Shown here: positions 24,100 through 35,156 of the stretch, piece by piece | Layout: each line of letters starts with the position of its first letter | Position numbering within the stretch: the first letter of the stretch is position 1 | NCBI RefSeq assembly: GCF_016086655.4 | Contig: NC_052137.2 | Span: forward strand, 35,484,007 to 35,548,006 | Origin: Lepeophtheirus salmonis | Taxonomy: Eukaryota; Arthropoda; Copepoda; Siphonostomatoida; Caligidae | DNA: 64,000 bases | Direction of reading: 5' to 3' | Translations under genes and position numbers: made by a program | Notes under the pieces: generated by a model | Seen by the model: the letters and a program-made list of their open reading frames with translations, nothing else | Database searches by the model: none | Told to the model about the DNA's origin: nothing

Positions 24100-24440
24100 T
24101 AGTGGTAGTAACCAGCATTGCCCGGAGTTATTCGGTGTCAACGAACACACAAACCTTACTTTAATAATTTAAAAGATAACTCCCAAAGAAATCCTCTGTT
24201 TTAATGAGCACACTCACACGTAGATGCTCAATACTTAGATCTTCTCTCCGCAAGAATGATCAAAACAGCTTGAGAAAAAAAAATGTGTGGCGTAAAGAGT
24301 CAGGGAGTACTTTATGTATCTAGAGCACTACCTGACTCAGCTTCATCTAGACCCAATCGTTGCTAAACTTAATCTAAAGTCTCATCCATTTTTTTTGTAT
24401 ATAAGGTACTTCTTTACTTATCTTTTTTAATATGAAGCGC
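24100..24440. repeat. Dispersed repeat family C
   Basis: Starts CAGCATTGCCCGGAGTTATT followed by CGGTGTCAACGAACACACAAAC, then TGCTCAATACTTAGATCTTC and CGTTGCTAAACTTAATCTAA. The opening phrase is the most conserved part of the family. Confidence 0.6.
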
Positions 24441-24739
24441 ACGCTCGATGCTATATGCAAAATGCTTGGGAGATTTCATTAATATGATCAAATTGTTATT
24501 TCTTAGATCAAAAATGACTATGCGGATTACAGACATACAAATTATTTTTTAGTTGTTAGATGGATCTTAAGTTAATTCAATGTTATTTTTTAAATGATTG
24601 TTTACGACATATACTTTTTTTCCAAAAGAAAACTGAATTGAATTCTAACTCAATTTAATACTCAAATTGTATAGCATGATGATATAATTAAACGGTCTAA
24701 TTTCCCTAATTGAGTATATTTTTATTGAAAGAAGCAAGA

Positions 24740-25065
24740 GTTAATGTTTTCAAAATACCCATGAGTGTACGCTCATACAGACAGACTTTGCTTTAAAAAT
24801 ATAGATATCAATGCTATATGAATGTATGTACTTTTTTAAATATGATTCGATGAGCCAGCGAGTACTCTTGTCTTTAGAGTGTTTCGTGGCTGTACTGTAC
24901 CTACACAAGGTCGTTGCTACACCTCATCTAAAGTTGCATGCATTATTTTTTATATTAGGTATTTTTCTTCTTTTATATATATGAAAATATTACAAAAATG
25001 AGTCCTCGCCCGACACACAAATTAAAAAACAAAGAGACTAACGTTGTTTTATTAATATAGATTTG
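24740..25065. repeat. Dispersed repeat family C
   Basis: GTACGCTCATACAGACAGAC, then TTTGCTTTAAAAATATAGAT, GGTCGTTGCTACACCTCATC and a GAGTCCTCGCCCGACACAC tail that also occurs at 20,460. Confidence 0.55.
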
Positions 25066-26309
25066 TGAGTAATGCTATCTAAGGACATGATAGTATTAAC
25101 TCTTTAATTGCCTAAAAAATACTTACAATATCCACAATCCAAGAAATATTAAATAATTGCAGTTTGCAAATTTTAAGAAGGAATACTACATATAGATAGC
25201 CCGACTGGGAACAGAACCGGAGGGGGGGGTAGGATATAAAAAGTTGACTATGGTAAAAAACTCATAGCTATTGGGGCAGTTATGTCATTCAGGACTTATG
25301 TTATTTATTGTCCCGCCACAGACAGGCATTCCCAGCATCCCCTCAACCTAGCCCACAATGAATTTATTGGGTGCACAATAGTACAACTCTTCACACACAT
25401 ACATGCATAAGTAAAGAGGGCAACTTACAGGTGGACACAAAAACAGCAAAAAAGGTGGAGAGAGGTCTTGGGCCTAACTTCTTCAAATAAATAGGGTTTC
25501 AATGGTTAAATGCTGGGAGGCCCAGCAAACGTTACTGGGCAGACAAATCACAAAAAAACGCAGGAGGGAGAAACAGAAAAGAGAAGGTCAACAGCAGTTG
25601 AGCCTAATTACTTGCTCAAAAAGAGGAGGGTTCACATAAGTATAGTAGTTATCATTCCCCTAAAAAACACAACCATATATAAATAACAATTTGCTTGTGG
25701 AAAAGGGTATGATTACACGTAAATAGAAACTTAATACTCTCTATAATTAGCACATCTCCATAAAGCCATCACCAAAAATAACTTTGGAGAGGACACACAG
25801 ACGACTAAAAGCGAAGAGAGATTTCTTCACTCAACCAGTCCAAAGAAAGAACCATTTGCAAAAGGCAAAAATAAATATGGTACGCTTCACGACTTTGCAA
25901 TTATTTATACATGTGTACACTAAACTCTTCATTTAAAATTACATATTTATCTAATTTTTTGTTTGCAAATTGTACAACTTGTACACCACATATAAATATA
26001 AAATTATATGGAAAAGAATAGGAGTGACACTTATCTCGAAAACCAATTAAAATTAAACAATTATGAAATTAAAATGTATTAAAGTATAAGAGTTGTTGTA
26101 CTTATGATTAAAATACTAATTAATATGTCAGACTTGTCGCGATTTTCTATTTATTAATTGTTAAAAGTCTACTTAAAAGAGAGGCACACACGCTACTAAT
26201 GTACAGAGTTATTTTTAATATATATGAGATACTATAATAGATAAAACTGGTAAAATAAGCCTACTTAATACTATAAATAAAATACATAACAAGAGTAATT
26301 GTCAGTAAT
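25066..26309. other. Intergenic; includes a GC-richer block with no match
   Basis: 25,195-25,880 is less AT-rich than its surroundings (it includes GGCATTCCCAGCATCCCCTC and GGGAGGCCCAGCAAACG) but has no long frame and no partner in the window. It could be a decayed element or a non-coding transcript. I cannot tell which. Confidence 0.4.
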
Positions 26310-26590
26310 GCACAAAATATGTTCCGCCAGTGTGTAAAAATAAAAGAAGCTGAAAAGGAACGTGATAATCCTGGAAGAATGTTTGGGAGAAAATTAGCAA
26401 TTGTGACGGGAGGAAGAATGAAATAAAAGAGGACATAGGAAAGAGTTACTCCGATGTTGATCCTCAATTCTACTTTGAGCCTAACTAGGAATTACACTAA
26501 TAACTCCAACCCCCGAAGAATGTTTGGAAGAAAATCAGCTTCACTGTCATAACATTATATTAGATCAGCTACAAGCAGCTGTGATGTACA
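26310..26590 (+). repeat. Repeat family A, rearranged copy
   Basis: The usual middle blocks (GTTACTCCGATGTTGATCCT, ACTTTGAGCCTAACTAGG) come first. They are followed by a second head segment (GAAGAATGTTTGGAAGAAAA, AGATCAGCTACAAGCAGCTG). Two truncated copies appear joined. Confidence 0.6.
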
Positions 26591-27778
26591 TTTGTACATT
26601 TCATAAATTTAAGAATACGAAGATCTTTATCCTCTTCTTGCATGGACTGGTATCTCTCATATGAGAATTCTGGAACAAACCCTACATGTAAACGATTAGC
26701 AATTCGAATGCATCCACTTGGTTTTGACCCATGTTTGCAATGCTTAGTATACCCACTTAGAGCGAGGCTTTTTGTTGAGTAGTTACTGGCGTATGGCTCT
26801 GTTATTTAGGCTATTTGAGAATCTCTGAGTTTCAATTCAGAGTTAGTTGCCTTGCAGTGTTGATACAAGAGCAGCTAATCAATTTGTTTTCTTTTGTTTG
26901 GGTTTATCCAAATTAGGGGTTAGGCACCCAAATCGAAGAACATATCTATTTAGGACTGTTTTTTGCCATCACGACTTTTTGAATAAATATTTAAATTTTT
27001 TCCAGAGTCTTTTACACCTACTGCTTGATTTAGAAAGTCTTCTCCTGTCTCAACTGGCATTCCGTGGTCCTCAGTAACAGTTTCTCAGACACTGCCAGTT
27101 TCCTTGGACTTTTTACTATCTTTACAATTATTTTCATTAAAGCCAGCATCAACACAGACATTTACAATTTCCTCCGTGCAACTATCATAAATAATATTAG
27201 TTGCTTTGTGTTGATTATACTTATCAATACAGGGTTCACAATTTTGATCTTGATCTATCACGTTTTCCACAGTTTCTTGAGTTACAGGTGGCGTTCTGAG
27301 AGTCCTGAACGCGCACCTTTCCTGCGGAAGCCACTTTTAGGGTGAAGTCAATAGCTTGCAAATCTTCAAATGCTGCTTGATCTACATCAAGGTGTAGGAC
27401 TTTTCCTAACTGTGTTATGTCATATTTGGTCAGTTCACCTTACCTCTAATACGCACGGATTTACATTGATATGAAATGATCTGAGCAAGTATGTCATCGG
27501 CAATGTTCCCTCTGACCCCTCTGATGAAGCCGGTCAGCCTTTTCTTGGTGTTTTTTTTCCTCTCTCATTTTCTCCACCACAGTGGTTTCTGTGGCCTCCT
27601 TCGCAATTTCTGCATATAGAAATTTACACTTAGATTGTGGAACTTTTTGTTGCTCAGCAGACTCCTGCGTTAAAATTTGAGATCTTTTGGATGGAGGAGT
27701 ATCGTTACAATGACCCCTCTCTCTCTCTTTCTCGTTTCTTACTTCGAGGGCCTCGATTTTCAGTCTTTTCATGCGCAT
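26590..27778 (-). pseudogene. Broken coding relic of unknown family
   Basis: Several protein-like stretches lie in a row on the minus strand in different frames. 27,778-27,494 is an ATG-initiated 94-codon charged segment (MRMKRLKIEALEVRNEKERE...). About 27,430-27,290 reads YDITQLGKVLHLDVDQAAFE. 27,270-27,085 reads CTEEIVNVCVDAGF. About 26,745-26,595 reads RIANRLHVGFVPEFSYERYQ. Composition differs from the AT-rich surroundings, with more GC and longer charged runs. Frame changes and stops between segments indicate a decayed gene or retroelement. I do not recognise the family. A live multi-exon gene is possible, but no consistent splice sites were found. Confidence 0.35.
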
Positions 27779-28380
27779 AATTTAAATCCTCCATAGAGCT
27801 AAGCTTTCTTACTCCAAGTTTGTTATTTCTGTTTTAAGGTTCCCTGGAACCTTGTTTTCCAATCGTGGGATAAACTCTTACCCCACTTGTTATATGTGAC
27901 GGTCTTCCATTTCAGGTTGACGTCATTTCTATTTTAATTTAGCTGTGTTTTATTAGTATTTTACTGTTCACTTTCACTTTCCGCCATCTTCAGAGGTTGA
28001 GTGACAAATTGGCAATAATGTTGCGCTCATTAGAGAGTGCTTCTTATTACAAGAAACCCCACGTCCTTATTATATTGCAGAAGAAAAAGAAAAGAACATT
28101 GTCCTAGCTTTCGATTGAAGATCCAGATATTGGTTGAATGAAGATGGCTGAGATCTAATGCTTTATTAGAAGAGGAAGGATGTGAAACACTTTTTAACTT
28201 AAGAGAAATGTGAAAATGAACTTTAAGCCCCTCTAAAACGAATTAAACTCCAAGACAAAACGAGTGACGTGTTGATAGCATATAAATAGGAAGTCAAGCC
28301 CTAAATAATAAGGATAGTAGCTTTGAAAATAAAAAGCCTGTTCAGATTGCAAACTAGAATAAGCTGTTCCTGCTTTCTGT
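27779..28380. other. Intergenic, no gene seen
   Basis: Upstream flank of the coding relic. It includes TTTCCGCCATCTTCAGAGG but no defensible promoter. Confidence 0.35.
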
Positions 28381-28475
28381 GACGTTTTTGCCAAATGACA
28401 TTTCACCGAATGTAAATTTTGCAAATCGACAATTTGCCGAACGCACATTTCCTATAGGACCATTTGAAACATTTG
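28381..28475. repeat. Degenerate short tandem repeat (TTTGCCGAA type)
   Basis: Successive units TTTTGCCAAATGACATTTCA, CCGAATGTAAATTTTGCAAA, TCGACAATTTGCCGAACGCA and CATTTCC show a degenerate simple repeat of about 14-28 bp. Confidence 0.5.
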
Positions 28476-28629
28476 ACCCAAAATTGATATTAGATTTATT
28501 TATTTATACGTTTGCATATTTTTATTCAATTTAAAGTGATAATATGATAAATAGGTATTGTTCATTTACTATGTTTATATATTTCATGATTTAGGTAAAT
28601 TAATGAGTGTTCCATTGCAAAAAAATATT

Positions 28630-28850
28630 TTATATTCAGACAGTAGTGGTCACTGTAAAATAATGATGGTAAAAAACTTGCAGCCAAAAATTTTGTGTTG
28701 TAAAATTGTGTTTTACATTTTCATTGTGAGACAAAATTGTTGTGGGTAATATTATCTTGAAGTGACATCACTAGAAGCAATATGATTGTGAGTAATTTCA
28801 TTGCAAGACATTATTATCGTGTGCAATTTCGTTTAAATTATATTCGGACG
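28630..28850. repeat. Degenerate TTGTG-rich tandem repeat
   Basis: Variants of TTTTCATTGTGAGACAAAAT, TGTTGTGGGTAATATTATCT, GATTGTGAGTAATTTCATTG and CAAGACATTATTATCGTG suggest an old tandem repeat. Confidence 0.4.
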
Positions 28851-28899
28851 ATAAAATTATTGAACAATGAAGATACTTGACATCTCCCATATTTACCAC

Positions 28900-29315
28900 A
28901 TAGGGTAAACAGCTGAAGTGCAAGGCCCTAAAGCCGTTAAACCTTCGCTGCGCCGCGTTTATAAGCATTTATGACCCTATTATAATATACTATAACACAC
29001 CCCGAACCACAGGTTGGGACCCAAGATAGGTCAAATTCCATCGTTGCGGATTATGAAAGCATCAAACAACTCTTTTAATATCCAAAAATACACGCCGGCC
29101 CTTAGGTTATACAGTAAAAGTAATATCCCTCAAAGCAGTTTAAACTCAATCACATTCGCCACGTTTCCAAGTATAAGGACCCCATCGAATATGCTAAAAT
29201 ACGCCCACGCCCACGGTGGTGTAGATGAGTATAGGGGCTCCAAGATAGGTTAAATTATTCGGCTGCTGCTTCCCCGAGCATCCCGAACCCCTTCTAATAT
29301 CCAAAAATACAGCAT
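28900..29315. repeat. GC-richer tandem duplication, period about 219 bp
   Basis: CCAAGATAGGTCAAATTCC at 29,021 and CCAAGATAGGTTAAATTA at 29,240 each lead to CTTTTAATATCCAAAAATAC / CTTCTAATATCCAAAAATAC about 60 bp on. The block has CGCCGGCCC and CGCCCACGCCCACGG segments that are rare in this AT-rich sequence. Confidence 0.6.
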
Positions 29316-30640
29316 TTATAAAATAAAATTAGATAAAATGGAATTAATAGAGCTGGGTTATAAAACTCAACGGATGCAGGACTTGGGGTCTATAAAAAAA
29401 ACAAATGGTGCATCACTATCTAAAATGTAACATCTAAAATAATTTACAATTTCCAACAAAAAAATATTTGTATATTGTCTTGAACTACAGAACTAGATTG
29501 ACATATTGTTTTTTGTTTATCGTAGATCTTTAATGTCTAAATATTCAAACTTTGATTTCTATAAGGGACACATTCCTTTAATTTATAGATGAAATGTTAT
29601 TTCATTAAATTAAGTTGCATATATTTCAAAAAATCCAACAAGGACTTAGAATTATAACTCAAAAATAAATCTTCAATGTTACTATGAGCAAATGTTCAAA
29701 TCAGGTTCTGAATATAATTGAATGTAGTAGAAAATGAAGTTAACTCCTCAATAATTAAACAATAATAACAGCAGCTCAAGAAATCACGGTGCTCAATCCG
29801 CCCCTCATTTTAATTATTAAAAAAAAATAGAAAATGAAAAATATGTATTTTGTTAAAATTTTATAATTTTTGTTCCCTAATCTAAAATCGTGAGTGCAAT
29901 GCGGCCCTCGTTCATGAATCTTGAGCCCTTCAATGAGTGCATCTCACTAAACCTTTGATTCCACTAAGGAACACAAAATTTCTGCCGATGGAATGAAGCC
30001 AAGAATATAATATGTCTTGAACAACAGAATCCAAAACGGATTCAGTTTTTATCTGGATCATCAGGTGTCAGAAATATCTGAGATTTTAGTAATTTGTGAC
30101 TATTATCGTTCAGTGTCACCTTTTAACCTTAAAACAATCACCAAATTAAAAGTACGATTTTGAAAACTTTTATAAAAGTGTTTTTTATTTTTATTGAAAT
30201 GTTATTATCCATTCTGTATCTTGTTCTGAACTTGACATATTTCTATTTTTATGCTGAAAAATGATGAAAAAACGACACTGTTATTTAGAAAACATATAAC
30301 TTATTCACCATTCATAGTGATGATGAATATCATACCTTATATTATAGAAAAATATTCAATGTTTTATTCAAAAAAAAAAATCCCTATTTAAAAAATATGA
30401 ACATGCAAGGATTTTAGTTCGATTTTGCATTTTTTGAGTAATGCTATTTTTTATGAGAGTGTACTAGCAAATAGAAAACATTATCTTGAGATTGTTTACG
30501 ATTTCAATATCATGATAATGACGGCATAGTCCGTAATGAATAATAATTATTAATATCATAATACCACACTTCGTAAAAATTCAAATAAAATAATTACTAA
30601 TTATATTTGAAATATTAAATTTCCTACTCATCGTGAATGG
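29316..30640. other. Intergenic; includes a partial repeat A copy at 29,628-29,785
   Basis: The A fragment has TCCAACAAGGACTTAGAATT, TCTTCAATGTTACT and AAATCAGGTTCTGAATATAA. The rest is unique AT-rich sequence. Confidence 0.45.
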
Positions 30641-30805
30641 ATCTCTTCATTGTTTCGACCCTAGAATCTCCTTCCACAGGAAGAAGTCAACTCATCTCTC
30701 TTATGAACCCTGGTAGTTTTCCTTGTATTTATTTTGTCCCAATCGTTCCTTGTCAAATACGAAATTCGAACATCTCTTGAGATGGATGATCAAGTTAAAA
30801 GTATC
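30641..30805. repeat. Dispersed repeat J, copy 1
   Basis: ATACGAAATTCGAACATCTC followed by TTGAGATGGATGATCAAG and AAAAGTATCTTCCTT matches 58,700-58,785. Confidence 0.55.
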
Positions 30806-31085
30806 TTCCTTCTATAGGGCCTATTGAATGCATTGCTCCCTGATATCATATCAGGAAACTTTATAGATTATCCGTGCATTTTGCACATTGCCCAGCCATT
30901 TTGCAAAAAAAACACGATTTTCCACATTTCCCGTATCATATATATAATAGAATATCACAAATATAAAGTAATATTTATTCCTCTAACTGATGATAGTAGT
31001 TTTATAAAAAAATTAATTGTATTAGAAGGTAAACAATCTATTAAGTATATGTGTCAAGTTTAAAGGCACTTTATTGTCTTATATT

Positions 31086-31500
31086 TGTTTGGCAGCCATC
31101 AATAGTGAACGTTGTCATCAAATTTGTAAGAATGGAGAAGATTGGACATCGTTATGTAATTCCATAATTTTATATGAAAGACCTCAGCCCAAACAATATA
31201 AAACCTGAACTGAATTCTACTCTTGAGTGAGTCAGCTCCATCGATTACAAAAGTAAAATTTTGGCTAAGTGAGTTTAAACGAGTCCGTCCATGCTGCCAA
31301 GTCATGGATAGTCGACTGAAAGTGCACGAGCTAACATACATTGTAGGGATTTCAAAAAGTGCAGTACATCGCATATTATTTGAAAAGTTGAACATGAGAA
31401 AATTTTTTGTTAGATGGGTGCTGCGTTTGCTCACAATCGAAAAAAACAATGTCATGAAAAAGTTTCGCAGCAACAAGGCATAATTTTTGGAATTAAAAAA
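31086..31500 (+). pseudogene. Mariner transposase N-terminal relic
   Basis: After a likely 5' non-coding end (GGCAGCCATCAATAGTGAAC) a frame gives MEKIGHRYVI ... MKDLSPNNIKPELNSTLE. One frameshift leads to SAPSITKVKFWLSEFKR, then an internal deletion and VHELTYIVGISKSAVHRILF ... VRWVLRLLTIEKNN. These are the paired helix-turn-helix and linker segments of mariner (not Tc1) transposases, including the WVPRLLT-like linker motif seen here as WVLRLLT. The DDD catalytic core is gone; the relic ends in poly-A. A stub of a related copy is at 50,094-50,160. Confidence 0.75.
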
Positions 31501-32772
31501 AAAAAAATTATATATATATTGGTTTTTTTTTAAATTCCTCTATAATAAATAATAACATCTAACTAATTAATATAATTAAGAATAAGATACACCAATAAAA
31601 AAAATAAACATAGGGCTTACAACCATACGTTTTTTTTCAAATGTTTCCTTTCCATGTTAGTCGAGGTTGCAAGCGAATAAAAAAGCTAGACGTGAATATT
31701 CTAACTTTTTATCAGAAAAGAAACAGGAAACAGCTCCGAATTAGTTGTTAGTTAGCTAATTCTTCCCGAATATGGAATGATTGTGCAACGATTGTTTGGA
31801 ATTTAACAACTTAACAATATATTATTCTAATTCAACCAATCAACGTTCATAGCACTGATTAGGGGTGAAGGGAGCAAAAAGATTGAAAATATAATATAAG
31901 ATATATTTTTGGTTCTATGTAAAATTGCAGCGAACATTTTTGCGTCGTAAATTTTGCAACCTACATTGTTTCTGCTGGTAACTTTGCCTCGAGGAGATTT
32001 TACTGCAGCCTTTTTATTCCTTTAATATTATCAGTTCGAACTTTACTGTTGTATATCCCCCAGGAAAAAAATTACACTAAGTTCATATGAGTTTACCAAC
32101 AGGAATTTCTTATCAGGAAGAAGGTTTTTTACCACAACAGGTTGCAAGACATTACTAATGTCATGTGACATTAGTGAGTGGCGCTCAAGATTCTTGAGCG
32201 AGAGTGGGAGGGCGATCATTATTTTGAATAACAAGCGGGAAGACTCTCGGCATTTTAGAAGAGCGATAAAATCAATCGAATTTTCGTTCATTTATATAAA
32301 TTTATAATACTTTTTCCGTTTCTGCATCTTATGAGACAACATCAAAACATTTGAAGGTTAAAGAATAATTTTAAAGCTTGCAAGAAAAGACGGTTGAAGT
32401 TATGTCTCAAGATAAGCTAGAATCTTATTTTCTATGCTGAATCTGTAGCTTTCTACTCTCTTAGGTTGACGAGTTTGCCTCTCATGTAGCTGGTCACTCA
32501 GAAGACATCAGTTCCTTGAGAGATAATGCCAGATCCTTCGTGTATGGAGATTACGTTGGAAGATAAATCTTTCTTTCTTTTTTTTGTAAACGAATTTTCC
32601 CCACTGAAATACGATTTTCTTATATTTTTATGTAGTAAATTGACATAAGATCTCAAAATCTCACACAAGTATAAGTTCAAAAGCTTGAGACCCCTTTGTG
32701 CAAGCTCAAACTAATTATCAAGCTTAAATGGAGGATAGTGGATGAAACTTTCAAATAACATATCCACTAAGA
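31501..32772. other. Intergenic, no gene seen
   Basis: Contains small palindromes near 32,150-32,195 (GACATTACTAATGTC-like and GCTCAAGATTCTTGAGC). Short minus-strand frames at 32,043-32,680 have no motif. Confidence 0.4.
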
Positions 32773-32955
32773 CAGTGGTTTCCAAGCTTTTTGTGTCCAA
32801 GGCACACCAAAAGATAAGTCAAAATTTATTGACACACCAATTATGATTAAACCAAGTATTTGGATAATTAAAAGCTATTGCAAATAAGGTATGGTCTTCA
32901 CAAATCCTAAGGAACACCTAAACTTGCCTCAAAACACGATATTTGGGAACCACTC
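32773..32955. mobile_element. hAT-like MITE with CAGTGGTTTCCAA ends
   Basis: The left end CAGTGGTTTCCAAGC and right end TTTGGGAACCACT are imperfect inverted repeats of the CAGTGGTTCCCAA type common to hAT-derived MITEs. The 183-bp interior includes GGCACACC and GGAACACCT blocks, also mirrored. The target duplication is not clear. Confidence 0.6.
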
Positions 32956-35047
32956 TCTTAATATTATCTTATTTACATGTGGTAATGTGAATTCCATCAA
33001 TTTAAAAATTGTTATTCAAAGATATTTGAGTATTTGACAGAATTCCCGTTCCATCTAACATGGAATTCTATACACATGGAAGACAACGACTTTCTGGTTA
33101 GGTTTTTGGTGCTTTATTCAATATTATATAGTTTATTATATTTTTATACGTCACAAAGAAATTAGTTAATGTTTCTCATTTGTATAATTTTGATTGAATC
33201 CTTGATTATTCACTCTATATCACAGAATATTCTAATAATCGTTAAGCCAATTTTGTCCAGACTGGAATGAAAAGAAGCGTGTAAGAAAATTGATGTAAAT
33301 TGATTAAGCTGACTCAATAATTACTTTTTTGAATGATTATTACACTAATGATAATAGTTAATAGAAGAGACAATTATTTGGTCGTTGTTATATAGTGGAT
33401 GATTATTTTAAACACTCAAAGATAATGTGTTCCTCTTTTTTTCATATTTTGGTCTACAATACATTATTATATTAAGCTATTAAATATAAATAGTTATTAG
33501 GAACTGTTAAGTGACTATGTACTTTAAAAAATATAAGTGACTTCTTAACTTAAATAGATTTCTAATGGAATATCTGAATGTGGTTGCAATTCCCAAACTT
33601 ATTGACTCAGGAATCTTCTTCTTAACAGCTAAATTACTTGTAAGCATATCTCTTGAAGATCTTGGATGTTTACAAAAATAAATAAATTACTAAATGTGTG
33701 ATATACGAGCTAATTATAAGCTATTTGATTGAAGACAATAGTTAAAATGTATCAAAATAATAATAAGACTATTTGAACAAATAAAAATAATTAGAGCAAC
33801 AAAGGTATTCTTCTAACTTTAGATTTCCTATTTATGAGTTCCCCTTTATTCTATTTTTTTATCTTATTGATTCATTCGGTTTTATTTTGGACATGGCTTT
33901 TTCGTTATTCAGATTTTAATTATTTACCTCTGGTCAGCTACAATGAAAACAAAGATAAAAAATCTCGAATTTTGCAGGATTAAAAAAAACGTCAACAAGA
34001 TAGGTAAATGGATCTTGCAACAGGCATTTCCAAAGTATAAAATCAAAGTTACATATAGTTATGTAGAACTTGGAGAATGGGAATAATATTAGTTTGCAGA
34101 TGTTTTATAAAAAACGTCAAATTTGAAGAGGTTTTTGGAAGAGGGGTGTTAATTTATGTAAAAGATGAAATTCAATTTTGGCACAACTTTTTTAATTACC
34201 ACATATCTTGGCAGTGTTTTGGTCGAAAAAAAATTAAAATCAGCTACAAAATTTAGCGTGTGTAATAGAGTGTCTAATTTTTGAGTTGATGTGTTAGTTC
34301 GATTTTTTGTTGTATAAATTTCCTTTTTGAGAAGTTTCAGTCTTCAAAAACTGTTTTTTAAACTCTATAGCCATTTGAAAATTATCTTTATTTTTGAGGG
34401 TCAAGTTCATCAGTATAATAAATAAATTATATTAATATTATAAAATACAAATCATTAAATATAAGGATGTTATGTTATGTCATAAAAAAACCATTTTAAT
34501 TTCCCTTTTTATAACCTATTTATCAATTTTATCGTTGTACTTACTAATATAATACTTGTCTATTAGTCGATGCTAATTACTTCCTGATAGTATAAAATAA
34601 TTAATAAAAATAGATAGGACTAAAGGGAGTCATGAGTACTTTAGATAAAGAGATTAGATTTTTGATAGACAGTCAAGTTTAAGTCCGTTTATTTGTTGGT
34701 CCCATTTTGATATTCAATAGTTCATAATTTTTATTTTCCTTAATATTGACTACATAGGAGTCCCCAAAATTGTTGATATCAAACATACCAACGTTACGTG
34801 AAACGCTGTAACAAAGAGCATGGAGCACTAGTTTTTATGGTGATCTTTGTCTACATATATGTCGTCTATCGAAGATGACACTGTTAACTTTTCTTCTTGA
34901 TTTACACAATTTTATATCCCTAGTTATGACCCTTACTGAGAGGGTTTTCAATTTGAAAGTAAATTAAAATAAGTGGATGTTTTATCACCAATTATGAACA
35001 AAAAAATGGAAGGAGATTCTCCTAGAAAATAAAATTATTAAATATCG
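32956..35047. other. Intergenic between repeats and SPT16; includes repeat I
   Basis: 34,625-34,805 matches 62,295-62,485 (AAGTTTAAGTCCGTTTATTT / AAGTTTAAATCCTCCTATTT, then GTTG-TCCCATTTTGATATTCAATAGTT / CCATTTTAACATCCAATAGTT). The rest is unique and AT-rich. Confidence 0.5.
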
Positions 35048-35053
35048 TTTATT
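35048..35053 (-). terminator. Polyadenylation signal for SPT16
   Basis: AATAAA on the minus strand, 104 bp past the SPT16 stop codon, in an AT-rich 3' region. It is the first canonical hexamer after the stop. Confidence 0.5.
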
Positions 35054-35156
35054 TCTATTTAGTTATTAACGCAAAGTACATACATACATACATCAAAATA
35101 TATCTAAATCTGTTTTTATACATATAAAAAGGTTCCCGATTGAGATAGAAACACAG

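Noticed and set aside
31099..31476. 125-codon minus-strand frame
   Set aside because: It is the antisense shadow of the mariner relic.
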